Of a DNA stretch of 64,000 bases, positions 43,013 through 50,406 are shown piece after piece. The translations under genes and the position numbers were made by a program. A model generated the notes under the pieces. It was not told where the DNA came from, made no database searches, and saw only the letters and a list, made by a program, of their open reading frames with translations. The DNA is from Homoserinimonas aerilata (GTDB lineage: Bacteria; Actinomycetota; Actinomycetes; Actinomycetales; Microbacteriaceae), in contig NZ_VFOM01000003.1 in the NCBI RefSeq assembly GCF_006716125.1, positions 106,591 to 170,590 of the forward strand. The letters run 5' to 3'. The first letter of the stretch is position 1; the number at the start of each line of letters is the position of its first letter.

Positions 43013-43657
43013 TCAGGCGTGCAGCGCGTCGGCGATGGGGGTGGGCCCGTCGTTGAAGCGGATCGTGCGCCCGATGGTTCTGTCGTCGTCGAGTACGGCT
43101 TCGGCGACGCGGGCGACGTTGTCGCGTGAGACGGTCGTCGACTCCTCGGCGGAGGCGTCGATCGTGCCGGTGCCGGGCGCGAGGGTGAGGCCGCTCGGGC
43201 CGAGGATCGTCCAGTCGAGGTCGGATGCGCGCAGGTGCTCATCCGCGGCGGCCTTCGCCTCTGCGTAGGCGAAGAAGCTGTTGTCCTCCGGCACGCCGTG
43301 GTCGGGGCGCGCGCCGAAGTACGACACCATGACGTACCGTTTCACGGCCGCCGTCTGGGCGGCATCCATGGATCTGATGGCCGCATCGCGGTCGACGGCG
43401 TAGGTGCGTGCGGGGTCGCCACCGCCCGCTCCGGCCGCCCAGATGACGGCGTCGTGGCCGTCGAGCAGAGTCGCGAACTCGTCGACGTCGAGCGTCTCGA
43501 TGTCGGCGACGGCGGGCACCGCACCGGTCGCGGCGACGTCTTCTGCGTGCCCCGGATTGCGGATGATGGACGTGACGTCTTCGCCCTTGACGGCGAGGCG
43601 GTGTGCGAGCAGAAGGGCCACCTTGCCGTGGCCTCCGATGATGGCGATGCGTGACAT
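43013..43657 (-). CDS. NAD(P)H-binding atypical SDR-like protein (YwnB type)
   Basis: 214-aa Rossmann-fold protein. The N-terminal IAIIGGHGKVALLLAHRL is the glycine-rich cofactor motif of atypical SDRs (NAD(P)H-binding, NmrA-like). RYVMVSYFGARPD and FAYAEAKAAADEHLRASDLD are the further conserved blocks. Function is not assigned; related proteins act as redox sensors or reductases. It is divergent from the CGNR regulator, and the palindrome between them could control both. Confidence 0.9.
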   Translation of the reverse strand: MSRIAIIGGHGKVALLLAHRLAVKGEDVTSIIRNPGHAEDVAATGAVPAVADIETLDVDEFATLLDGHDAVIWAAGAGGGDPARTYAVDRDAAIRSMDAAQTAAVKRYVMVSYFGARPDHGVPEDNSFFAYAEAKAAADEHLRASDLDWTILGPSGLTLAPGTGTIDASAEESTTVSRDNVARVAEAVLDDDRTIGRTIRFNDGPTPIADALHA

Positions 43658-43702
43658 GTCCCCAGACTAGGTGTGCGGGCTGGGCGTTCCATCAGTGGAT
43701 GC

Positions 43703-43725
43703 TGTAACTGGCTATCATGGTTACA
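43703..43725. promoter_or_regulatory. Palindromic operator in the divergent gap before the CGNR regulator
   Basis: TGTAAC (43703-43708) and GTTACA (43720-43725) are exact inverted arms 11 nt apart. TATCAT (43713-43718) between them can be the -10 for a transcript starting at 43725, so a bound dimer would block it. Confidence 0.6.
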
Positions 43726-43747
43726 TGACCGTGAATGCAGGCCAATA

Positions 43748-44344
43748 GTGACCACAGGCCAGTGGCTGGCGAACCCCGACGGCACCCGATGGTTCTTCGA
43801 CTCCGGCGCGCTGAGCCTCGACTTCGGCCTGGGCGGCGTCGATGTGCGTGAGCAGTTCGCGTCGCCCGCCGACCTGGTCGAGTGGCTGGCGGAGCGCTTC
43901 GAGCGCGTCGAGAAGAAGGCCAGCACGGGCGAGCTGCGCGACGCCGTGCTGCTGCGCGAGGCCATCGCATCCGCAGCCCGTGCCGTCGCGCTGGGTGGTG
44001 CGCCCACCCGCGACGACGTCGACACGATCAACCTCTTCGCCGCGATGCCGGATGTTCCGCCTGCGCTGGCGGGCGGTCGCCGTCGCGCCGGGGCGGGCCG
44101 GGTGCGCGCCGCGCAGGCGCTCGCGAGCGTGGCGCGGGATGCGGTGCGCGTGTTCACGACGCACGGTCGCCTCGATGACGCGGGGGAGGCATCCGCTCGC
44201 CGTCGCATCAGGGAGTGTGAGGCGGATGACTGCGGTTACGTCTTTCTCGATGAATCGCGCGCCGACAACCGCCGCTGGTGCTCGATGCAGCGCTGCGGAA
44301 ACCGGGCGAAGGTGCGGGCGCATCGGGCCCGCGCGCTGGGGTGA
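43748..44344 (+). CDS. CGNR zinc-finger transcription regulator (ABATE domain)
   Basis: 198-aa regulator. The N-terminal ABATE-like domain (WFFDSGALSLDFGLGG, about 1-130) binds an unknown ligand; the C-terminal zinc finger has CEADDCGYVFLDESRADNRR followed by WCSMQRCGNRAKVRAHRAR with the CGNR motif. The start is the GTG at 43748. A 7-codon frame, ATG at 43725 to TAG, ends as TAGTG on this start, suggesting re-initiation. It probably represses its own gene and the divergent NAD(P)H-binding gene through the 43703-43725 palindrome. Confidence 0.93.
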   Translation: MTTGQWLANPDGTRWFFDSGALSLDFGLGGVDVREQFASPADLVEWLAERFERVEKKASTGELRDAVLLREAIASAARAVALGGAPTRDDVDTINLFAAMPDVPPALAGGRRRAGAGRVRAAQALASVARDAVRVFTTHGRLDDAGEASARRRIRECEADDCGYVFLDESRADNRRWCSMQRCGNRAKVRAHRARALG

Positions 44345-44599
44345 AAGGTCGATTTCGGCCTGATGGCCCGCGCTGTGGGGGCGATATCGACCACTCGCGG
44401 GGGTTCCGGATGCTCGGATGAGTGTGTGATCCACAGTGAATGTCGGTGGTCTTTTGTAGTGTTAAGAGAAACAGCGCGACACGCCGAAACCACTACATGT
44501 AGTGGAATGACATTCGTGTGATTCACGTTATATAGTAGGAACCCACGCGAGGCCGAGATCGGGTTCGCACCGAGATTCCAGATATCAGAGGAGGTCCTC
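44345..44599 (+). promoter_or_regulatory. Upstream control region of the 25-aa peptide gene
   Basis: After a family-B palindrome (44347-44392) comes an array of repeated half-sites: GTGTGATCCAC (44424) and GTGTGATTCAC (44515), GAATGTC and GACATTC facing each other, TGTAGTG at 44455, and the perfect 16-bp palindrome CCACTACATGTAGTGG at 44490-44505. The promoter follows: TGACAT (44508-44513), 17 nt, TATAGT (44531-44536). A leader of about 55 nt ends in AGAGGAGGT (44587-44595). Confidence 0.75.
44347..44392. repeat. Family-B palindrome, copy 1
   Basis: GGTCGATTTCGGCC and GGGGGCGATATCGACC are near-complementary arms. Related elements with a TTCGCCCC core lie at 49098, 52167 and 52252. Confidence 0.7.
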
Positions 44600-44677
44600 A
44601 TGGACAACGACAACGTAGGCGGTTATGACGTTCCCGTCGACCCGATGGATCTTCTGCAGTGTGACAGCTGCCAGTAG
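44600..44677 (+). CDS. 25-residue Cys-containing peptide gene (candidate RiPP precursor or signalling peptide)
   Basis: Short ORF of 25 codons, MDNDNVGGYDV at the start and DPMDLLQCDSCQ at the end. It is acidic, with two Cys in a CxxC-like C-terminal motif and no membrane segment. Unlike a chance ORF it has a complete expression cassette: a near-consensus promoter (44508-44536), a perfect Shine-Dalgarno AGAGGAGGT 4 nt upstream and a strong terminator (44719-44755). No modifying enzyme or exporter is adjacent. The leader-like acidic N-terminus and Cys-rich end recall ribosomally made, modified peptides, but no family is recognised. It could also be a metal-binding or regulatory micro-protein. 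Confidence 0.7.
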   Translation: MDNDNVGGYDVPVDPMDLLQCDSCQ

Positions 44678-44718
44678 ACCGCACTAGCGGAAACTGGTCG
44701 CAGCACTCCTAAGACCAC

Positions 44719-44755
44719 CGAAGCCCCGGAATCACCTCAGGTGACCGGGGCTTCG
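44719..44755 (+). terminator. Strong hairpin terminator after the peptide gene
   Basis: CGAAGCCCCGG (44719-44729) pairs perfectly with CCGGGGCTTCG (44745-44755); the loop contains a second helix TCACC/GGTGA. It lies 42 nt after the peptide stop. Confidence 0.88.
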
Positions 44756-44920
44756 TGCTGCCTGCCGCGCATCCGCCCCGCTGCGCTCCCTTGCCCGCAC
44801 CCCGCGCTGCCGCACCCGCCCCGCCGCACCCGCCCTGCCGCACCCGCCCCGCCGCACCCACCCCGCGCATCCCCCCTGCCGCGCGCATCCGCCCTCGCCC
44901 GCCCGCCCCTCCTCCTCCTT

Positions 44921-44985
44921 CGCCGAGACTGCACGAATCGCACGCTTTCGCGCCTCAAACGTCAACTATGCGTACTCTCGGCGAG
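44921..44985. repeat. Family-A palindromic REP-like element, copy 4
   Basis: CGCCGAGACTGCACGA ... GCGTACTCTCGGCGAG outer arms. About 85-90% identical to copy 5, 130 bp away in the same orientation. Confidence 0.85.
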
Positions 44986-45050
44986 CTTGCGTGACCGGAT
45001 GAGTGGATGTCGCCAGCGCCCACCCGCCGCGCATCCGTCACCTCCTTCTT

Positions 45051-45115
45051 CGCCGAGACTGCACGAATTGCACGTTTTTGCGCCTCAAACGTCGTATATG
45101 CGTACTCTCGGCGAA
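45051..45115. repeat. Family-A palindromic REP-like element, copy 5
   Basis: CGCCGAGACTGCACGA ... GCGTACTCTCGGCGA, same orientation as copy 4, with differences mainly in the middle. Confidence 0.85.
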
Positions 45116-45263
45116 GAAAAGGGTGGCCCGGATGACTGCGCGCGACCCGGGCGAGCAAGAGAGGCCCGCGCGACCCGGGCGAGCAAGAGAGACCCGGATG
45201 GCCGGGCGCGAACAGCGGCCGCGAGCACGGGTGCCCGTGGCCCACGCCGAATAGACTCGTTCC

Positions 45264-45713
45264 GTGACTGTGAACCCAGAGCTCCAGGGGCGCGTGTTCC
45301 CCCCGACAGCGCCCTATGTCGTCGCCCGCGAGAAGATCCGCGAGTTCTCTCGCGCTGTCTTCGCGAGCAGCCCCATCAACCACGATCCGGAGGCGGCCCG
45401 CGCGGCAGGCTACGCCGATGTGGTCGCCCCGCCGACGTTCCCGGTGGTCATCCAGGAGTCGACGCTCGCGCAGTTGCTCTCCGAACCGGATGCGGGAATC
45501 GACTTCTCGAGGGTCGTGCACGGCAATCAGCGTTTCAGTTACACGCGGCCCATCGTGGCTGGCGACGAGCTGACGGCGACCCTGACGGTGACGAGCGTGA
45601 AGGCGATCGCGGGAAACGCGATGGTCACGGCGGAGTCGTCGGTTGTCGATGCGGTGGGCGAGCATGTCGTCACTGCGGTGTCCACTCTCGTTGTGAGAGG
45701 GGCCGACTCGTGA
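45264..45713 (+). CDS. (R)-3-hydroxyacyl dehydratase subunit, HadA/HadC-like MaoC-N domain
   Basis: 149-aa hotdog-fold protein of the FAS1-like dehydratase group. VFPPTAPYVVAREKIREFSR and SSPINHDPEAARAAGYADVV match the HadA/HadC half of the mycobacterial dehydratase, which lacks the full catalytic motif and pairs with HadB. TAGACT (45252-45257) lies 12 nt before the GTG, suggesting a leaderless start. Its stop overlaps the GTG of the HadB-like gene, and murB follows, the conserved actinobacterial order. Role: fatty-acid elongation or a related acyl dehydration. Confidence 0.9.
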   Translation: MTVNPELQGRVFPPTAPYVVAREKIREFSRAVFASSPINHDPEAARAAGYADVVAPPTFPVVIQESTLAQLLSEPDAGIDFSRVVHGNQRFSYTRPIVAGDELTATLTVTSVKAIAGNAMVTAESSVVDAVGEHVVTAVSTLVVRGADS

Positions 45714-46126
45714 GCGCCCCGCAGCGGCCCGAGCTGGGGCAGGTCGTCGGCGAGGCCGAGTTCTCGTTCTCGCGCGATTCCCTTGTGCGCTACGCCGGAG
45801 CATCCGGTGATTTCAATCCCATCCACTACCGCGATGATGTGGCGGAGGGTGTGGGCCTGCCGGGCGTGCTCGCCCACGGAATGCTCACGATGGGTGCCGC
45901 AGTTCAGCCGGTCGTTGATTGGGCCGGCGACCCGGGGCGCATTCTCGACTACCAGGTCAAGTTCACGCGTCCCGTTGTGGTTGACGCGCAGCTCGGCGCC
46001 ACGATCACTGTGACCGCGACGGTCGGTGCCGTCGATGAGGCGACTGCCCGCATCGACCTGACTGTCATGTTTGACGGTCAGACGGTTCTGGGTAAGGCGC
46101 AGGTTGTGGTGAGTCTCGCCCCGTGA
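45710..46126 (+). CDS. (R)-3-hydroxyacyl dehydratase subunit, HadB-like MaoC domain
   Basis: 138-aa hotdog dehydratase with the hydratase-2 motif ASGDFNPIHYRDDVAEGVGL, where the Asp and His are catalytic. It forms the active partner of the HadA-like protein encoded immediately upstream (GTGA overlap). The frame continues far upstream into non-coding repeats, so the start is placed at the GTG at 45710, where homology begins. It overlaps murB by 4 nt. Confidence 0.92.
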   Translation: MSAPQRPELGQVVGEAEFSFSRDSLVRYAGASGDFNPIHYRDDVAEGVGLPGVLAHGMLTMGAAVQPVVDWAGDPGRILDYQVKFTRPVVVDAQLGATITVTATVGAVDEATARIDLTVMFDGQTVLGKAQVVVSLAP

Positions 46127-47226
46127 CCACATTCAGCGAGCTCACGACGACGCGGGTTGGTGGCGCGGCCCGCCTGATGGTGGAGACGACGGATGCCGAC
46201 AGTTTGGTCGCCGCCGTGCGCGACGCCTGGGAGAGTGGCGAGCCCTGGCTTGTCTTCGGTGGCGGATCGAACCTGTTGGTTGCCGATGATGGTTTCGATG
46301 GCACCGCCGTCCACGTGGGCAACCGGGGCATCCAGCAGATCGGCTCTGATGACGCTTCGGTGACGCTGCGCGTGCAGGCGGGGGAGCCGTGGGATGCTCT
46401 GGTCGCTTTCTCGGTTGAGAACGGCCTCGCAGGTATTGAGGCGTTGTCTGGTATTCCGGGTGCTTCGGGTGCGGCCCCGATCCAGAACATTGGTGCTTAC
46501 GGTCAGGAGGTCGCCGACACTCTTGAGGCGATCGATTATCTCGACTATCTGAGCGGCGAGCTCACCCGCATTCCGGCATCCGAGTTGGAGCTTGGATACC
46601 GCATGTCGGCCATGAAGAAGGGGCGGCAGGGCGTCGTCGTTGCGATCGAGTTGCGTTTGGGTCGCGGCGGTCTGAGTGAGCCGATCGGCTACGCGCAGCT
46701 CGCATCCGCACTGTCTGTGTCGCTTGGCGAGCGGCGTCCGGTGGCCGAGGTGCGCGAGGCGGTGTTGCGGCTGCGCGCGTCGAAGGGCATGGTGTTGTCG
46801 GATGCTGACCCAGATTCGGTGAGCACTGGTTCCTTTTTCACGAATCCGATAGTGGGGGAGCGTTTCGCGGCGTCGCTGCCGGCGACGGCGCCGCGGTGGA
46901 GTCTTGAACCGGAGCTGCCCGACCGGGTGGTTCCGCTGGAGCAGTCAGCGTTGCTCGACGAGGCGCGACCCCTGGCAACGGCCGCCGACCGGCAGGTGAA
47001 GTTGAGCGCGGCGTGGCTGATCGAGAATTCGGGCATCCGGCGTGGTTTTTCGTTGCCGGGGGCCCGGGCGGCGATCTCGAGCAAGCACACGCTTGCGCTG
47101 GTCAACACGGGTGGGGCGACGGCTGCGCAGGTGGCTGAGTTGGCGCGCTTTGTTCAGAGCCGCGTGCTGAACGAGTTCGGGGTGTTGCTGCAGCCGGAGC
47201 CGGTGCTCGTGGGGTTGGAGCTCTAA
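46123..47226 (+). CDS. murB: UDP-N-acetylenolpyruvoylglucosamine reductase
   Basis: 367-aa cytoplasmic FAD enzyme that reduces UDP-GlcNAc-enolpyruvate to UDP-MurNAc, the second committed step of peptidoglycan precursor synthesis. TTTRVGGAARLMVE, FGGGSNLLVADDGF and GIPGASGAAPIQNIGAYGQE form the FAD site; GYRMSAMKKG and VSTGSFFTNPI (catalytic Ser region) and a C-terminal Glu (QPEPVLVG) are conserved. It is a type I MurB with the longer loop typical of actinobacteria. GTG start overlapping the HadB-like stop. Convergent with the ABC-2 permease gene. Confidence 0.96.
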   Translation: MTTFSELTTTRVGGAARLMVETTDADSLVAAVRDAWESGEPWLVFGGGSNLLVADDGFDGTAVHVGNRGIQQIGSDDASVTLRVQAGEPWDALVAFSVENGLAGIEALSGIPGASGAAPIQNIGAYGQEVADTLEAIDYLDYLSGELTRIPASELELGYRMSAMKKGRQGVVVAIELRLGRGGLSEPIGYAQLASALSVSLGERRPVAEVREAVLRLRASKGMVLSDADPDSVSTGSFFTNPIVGERFAASLPATAPRWSLEPELPDRVVPLEQSALLDEARPLATAADRQVKLSAAWLIENSGIRRGFSLPGARAAISSKHTLALVNTGGATAAQVAELARFVQSRVLNEFGVLLQPEPVLVGLEL

Positions 47227-47260
47227 CAGGGGCGGTGCCTCGGCGCCCGCTGCCGTACCG

Positions 47261-48103
47261 TCAGCTGTCTTTGCGGATCCAACGGAATGTGAGGCGGCAC
47301 ACCACCAGGCCGACGACCAGCCAGATGCTTGTCGCGATGGCGACGCCGGCCAGATCCCAGCTGCCGCCCTGCTCTAGCGCTTCGAAGGTTTCGGGCAGGA
47401 ATGCGGCGCGCATGCCCTGCGCCATCCACTTCAGCGGGAACACGGATGCCACATTCTGCAGCCACTCGGGCAGCATCGTGAACTGCAGGTACACGCCGGA
47501 GATGAATTGCAGCACGAGGGCGATGGGGATGATCACGGCGGTTGCGCTCTTGCCGCTGCGGGGCAGGCCGCTGAGCGCGATGCCGAGGATCGACGACGTC
47601 GTGACGCCGAGCACGAAAACCCATACGAACGTCAGCCACCGCTGCGGGTCGTCGGGCAGGTTCACCCCGAAGGCGAGCGCGGCGACCGCGATTATCAGCG
47701 CCGCCTGCAGAACGGAGGTGACGAAGACCTGCCCGATCTTGCCGATGAAGTAGCTGATCATGGGCAGCGGTGACCCGGCGAGGCGTTTGAGGGTTCCGTC
47801 GCTCTTCTCGGTCGCGATGTCGATGGACATGTTCTGCAGGCCGCTCAGCAGTACGCCCGCCGCGAGCATCGCCGGTAGGTAGAACGCGGCGCCGCTCATG
47901 GTGTTGCCGGCATCATCCCGCCCGAAATCGGATTCGGCGAAGGCGGTGGAGAAGATTGCCAACATCATCACCGGGAACAGGAAGGTGAAGAACACCGTGT
48001 CGCCCTGGCGGAAGTAGGCCTTCACCTCGTAGATGATTCGGCTCACGCCGAGCGTCACGGTGCGGCCGGCAGGCAGGGTGGGGGTCGTCATTGTTGCGGT
48101 CAT
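47261..48103 (-). CDS. ABC-2 type transporter permease
   Basis: 280-aa exporter membrane subunit with six predicted helices. Features: IYEVKAYFRQGDTVFFTFLFPV, a large extracytoplasmic loop, IATEKSDGTLKRLAGSPLP (the conserved amphipathic region of ABC-2 permeases) and VFPLKWMAQGMRAAFLPE near the C-terminus. It overlaps the ATPase gene by ATGA. Such two-gene exporters move drugs, antibiotics or lipids; the cargo is not evident. Confidence 0.94.
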   Translation of the reverse strand: MTATMTTPTLPAGRTVTLGVSRIIYEVKAYFRQGDTVFFTFLFPVMMLAIFSTAFAESDFGRDDAGNTMSGAAFYLPAMLAAGVLLSGLQNMSIDIATEKSDGTLKRLAGSPLPMISYFIGKIGQVFVTSVLQAALIIAVAALAFGVNLPDDPQRWLTFVWVFVLGVTTSSILGIALSGLPRSGKSATAVIIPIALVLQFISGVYLQFTMLPEWLQNVASVFPLKWMAQGMRAAFLPETFEALEQGGSWDLAGVAIATSIWLVVGLVVCRLTFRWIRKDS

Positions 48104-49047
48104 GCCGGAACCTCTTCTTCTGCGCTGTCGCTGCGTGAGTCTGGATTCCCCGGGTGGGTTGCCCGGTGAGCGTCGCGTGGGGCTGAAAGTTCAGATTCCG
48201 GATGCTCGTAGTCGGCGATGAGCTGCAGATAAACGTCTTCGAGGCTGGGTCTGATGACTTCCAGCCCGTCGGGCTCGCCGTCGCGGGCGAGTTCGGCGAC
48301 GAGGAGTCCTGGCGCGGTGGTGCGTTGCTCGCGGACGACGCCCGACTCACGCCACCTGACGACCGGCACCCGAGCATCCGGGCCACCGATCTCGTCGATT
48401 CGGCCGATGTCGATGAGCCTGCCGTCGGCGATGATGCCGGCCCGGTCGCCGAGTTGGGCGGCTTCGTCGAGGTAGTGGGTGGTGAGCAGGATGCTGGTGC
48501 CTTCCGCCTTGAGCGAGCGGATGAGCTCCCAGAACTGGCGCCGCGCTTCCGGGTCGAAACCCGTTGTCGGCTCGTCGAGGAAGAGAAGCTCGGGCCGACC
48601 GATGATGCCGAGGGCGACATCCACGCGGCGGCGTTGCCCGCCGGACAGCTTGCGGATGAGCGTGCCGGCTTTCTCTTCGAGGCCGACGGCGGCGATGACC
48701 TCGTCGACGGGGCGCGGGTTCGCGTAGAAGCCGGCGAAGTGGGCGAGCTGCTCGCGCACTGTTACGGCGCCCGGCTCGCCGGTGGACTGCAGCACGATTC
48801 CGAGGCGAGCCTTCCAGGCGATGCCACCCTTCTGCGGGTCGACGCCGAGTACTTCGGCGTGGCCGCTGCTTCGGTCGCGGTATCCCTCGAGGATCTCGAT
48901 GGTTGTGCTCTTTCCGGCGCCGTTCGGGCCGAGGAGGGCGAAGGTTTCGCCCCTGTGGATGTCGAAGGTCACGCCCTGCAGTGCCGTGACGCCGCCGTAG
49001 CTCTTGCTGAGGTCGCGCACGCTCACGGCAGTGCTGTTCTCTGTCAT
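48100..49047 (-). CDS. ABC-2 exporter ATP-binding protein (DrrA/CcmA type)
   Basis: 315-aa ATPase. Walker A GPNGAGKST, Q-loop GIVLQSTGEPG, signature KLSGGQRRR, Walker B LLFLDEP, H-loop TTHYLDEA. A C-terminal DUF4162-like segment follows, then an unusual acidic, disordered tail of about 35 residues (SELSAPRDAHRATHPGNPDS). The stop overlaps the start of the permease gene. Drug or toxin export is the usual role. Confidence 0.94.
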   Translation of the reverse strand: MTENSTAVSVRDLSKSYGGVTALQGVTFDIHRGETFALLGPNGAGKSTTIEILEGYRDRSSGHAEVLGVDPQKGGIAWKARLGIVLQSTGEPGAVTVREQLAHFAGFYANPRPVDEVIAAVGLEEKAGTLIRKLSGGQRRRVDVALGIIGRPELLFLDEPTTGFDPEARRQFWELIRSLKAEGTSILLTTHYLDEAAQLGDRAGIIADGRLIDIGRIDEIGGPDARVPVVRWRESGVVREQRTTAPGLLVAELARDGEPDGLEVIRPSLEDVYLQLIADYEHPESELSAPRDAHRATHPGNPDSRSDSAEEEVPA

Positions 49048-49097
49048 TCCCTAATTGTGTCGCGCTGGGCATCCGGGCGCCCCCCGGTCTTGGTGTC

Positions 49098-49153
49098 GAG
49101 TTGCCGACTTTCGCCCCTATTTCGGGCGAAAAGGGGGCCGAAGTGGGCAACTC
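49098..49153. repeat. Family-B palindrome, copy 2
   Basis: GAGTTGCCGACTTTCGCCCC and GGGGGCCGAAGTGGGCAACT pair imperfectly around an A/T-rich centre. It lies in the divergent gap between the exporter operon and guaB3. Confidence 0.8.
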
Positions 49154-49263
49154 GCCACCATTGTCAGGCTGAGTCGGGCAGCCATGGTGCGCGAGAGGAG
49201 TCTCACGCAGGGAGTTTCGCGACAAGGGCCCGGGTGCCTAAACGGGCAGCGCGATAGGCTGGG

Positions 49264-50394
49264 ATGGTGAATGAAGTAGAGATCGGCCGCGCCAAGCGGG
49301 CACGTCGTGTGTTCGCGTTCGATGACATCGCTATCGTGCCGAATCGTCGCACGCGCGACCCCCAGGATGTTTCGGTGGGGTGGTCGATTGACGCCTTCCA
49401 GTTCGACATCCCCTTCCTTGCGGCACCCATGGATTCTGTGGTGAGCCCGGCGACGGCGATCCGCATGGGCCAGCTGGGTGGTCTGGGCGTGCTCGACCTC
49501 GAGGGCGTGTGGACCCGCTACGAGAACCCCGAGCCGCTGCTGGAGGAGATCCGCACGATGCCGGCAGCCGAGGCGACTCGGCGCATGCAGCGCATCTACG
49601 CCGAGCCGATCAAGCCGGAGTTGGTGACGCAGCGTCTCGCCGAGATTCGTGCCGCTGGCGTCACTGTGGCGGGTGCGCTCAGCCCGCAGCGCACGCAGCA
49701 GCTGTACAAGACGGTTGTCGCGGCGGGCGTCGACCTGTTCGTCATCCGCGGCACCACGGTCAGCGCCGAGCATGTGTCGCAGAACCAGGAGCCCCTCAAT
49801 CTCAAGGAGTTCATCTATGAGCTCGACGTTCCCGTCATTGTGGGCGGGGCGTCTGGTTACACTCCCGCTCTTCATCTGATGCGCACGGGTGCGGCTGGCG
49901 TGCTCGTCGGCTTCGGCGGCGGTGCGGCATCGACGACTCGCGCGAGCCTGGGCATCCACGCCCCGATGGCCACTGCGGTGGCGGATGTTGCGGGCGCGCG
50001 TCGCGACTACATGGACGAGTCCGGCGGTCGCTACGTGCATGTCATCGCCGATGGCGGGCTGGGCACGAGCGGCGACATTGTGAAGGCGATCGCGATGGGG
50101 GCGGATGCGGTCATGCTGGGCACGACGCTCGCGAGGGCGACGGATGTTCCGGGTGGCGGTTTCCATTGGGGTGCGGAGGCGCACCACAGTGAGTTGCCGC
50201 GCGGTAACCGTGTCGAGGTCGGCCAGATCGCTCCCCTGGAGGAGATCCTGTACGGGCCGTCCACCGTTGCTGATGGCAAGTCGAACCTGGTGGGGGCGTT
50301 GCGCCGCTCGATGGCGACGACCGGCTATTCAGATCTGAAGGAGTTCCAGCGGGTTGAGGTTGTGCTCGCACCGTACGCACCGCATTCTCGCTGA
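49264..50394 (+). CDS. guaB3: GuaB3 family IMP dehydrogenase-related protein
   Basis: 376-aa TIM-barrel protein related to IMP dehydrogenase and GMP reductase, without CBS domains. The N-terminal VEIGRAKRARRVFAFDDIAI and C-terminal YSDLKEFQRVEVVLAPYAP are typical of actinobacterial GuaB3. At the loop that carries the catalytic Cys in IMPDH (GxGSxCxT) it reads GFGGGAASTTRASLG, so no Cys is present, as I recall also for mycobacterial GuaB3. Enzyme activity is therefore uncertain. TAGGCT (49255-49260) lies 12 nt before the GTG at 49267, so translation may begin there instead of the ATG at 49264. Confidence 0.9.
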   Translation: MVNEVEIGRAKRARRVFAFDDIAIVPNRRTRDPQDVSVGWSIDAFQFDIPFLAAPMDSVVSPATAIRMGQLGGLGVLDLEGVWTRYENPEPLLEEIRTMPAAEATRRMQRIYAEPIKPELVTQRLAEIRAAGVTVAGALSPQRTQQLYKTVVAAGVDLFVIRGTTVSAEHVSQNQEPLNLKEFIYELDVPVIVGGASGYTPALHLMRTGAAGVLVGFGGGAASTTRASLGIHAPMATAVADVAGARRDYMDESGGRYVHVIADGGLGTSGDIVKAIAMGADAVMLGTTLARATDVPGGGFHWGAEAHHSELPRGNRVEVGQIAPLEEILYGPSTVADGKSNLVGALRRSMATTGYSDLKEFQRVEVVLAPYAPHSR

Positions 50395-50406
50395 GGAAGG
50401 CATCCG

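Larger units (their letters stand above)
44756..45263. other. Non-coding region with low-complexity tract and two family-A palindromes
   Basis: 508 bp. A C-rich, CCGCAC-type imperfect repeat fills 44757-44910, followed by family-A elements at 44921-44985 and 45051-45115, a short ACCCGGGCGAGCAAGAGAG direct repeat (around 45146 and 45174) and the -10 of the next gene. Open frames across it are shadows. Confidence 0.75.

Noticed and set aside
44741-45709. Long N-terminal extension of the HadB-like frame
   Set aside because: The extension crosses low-complexity and palindromic DNA and the HadA-like gene in another frame; homology starts at the GTG at 45710.
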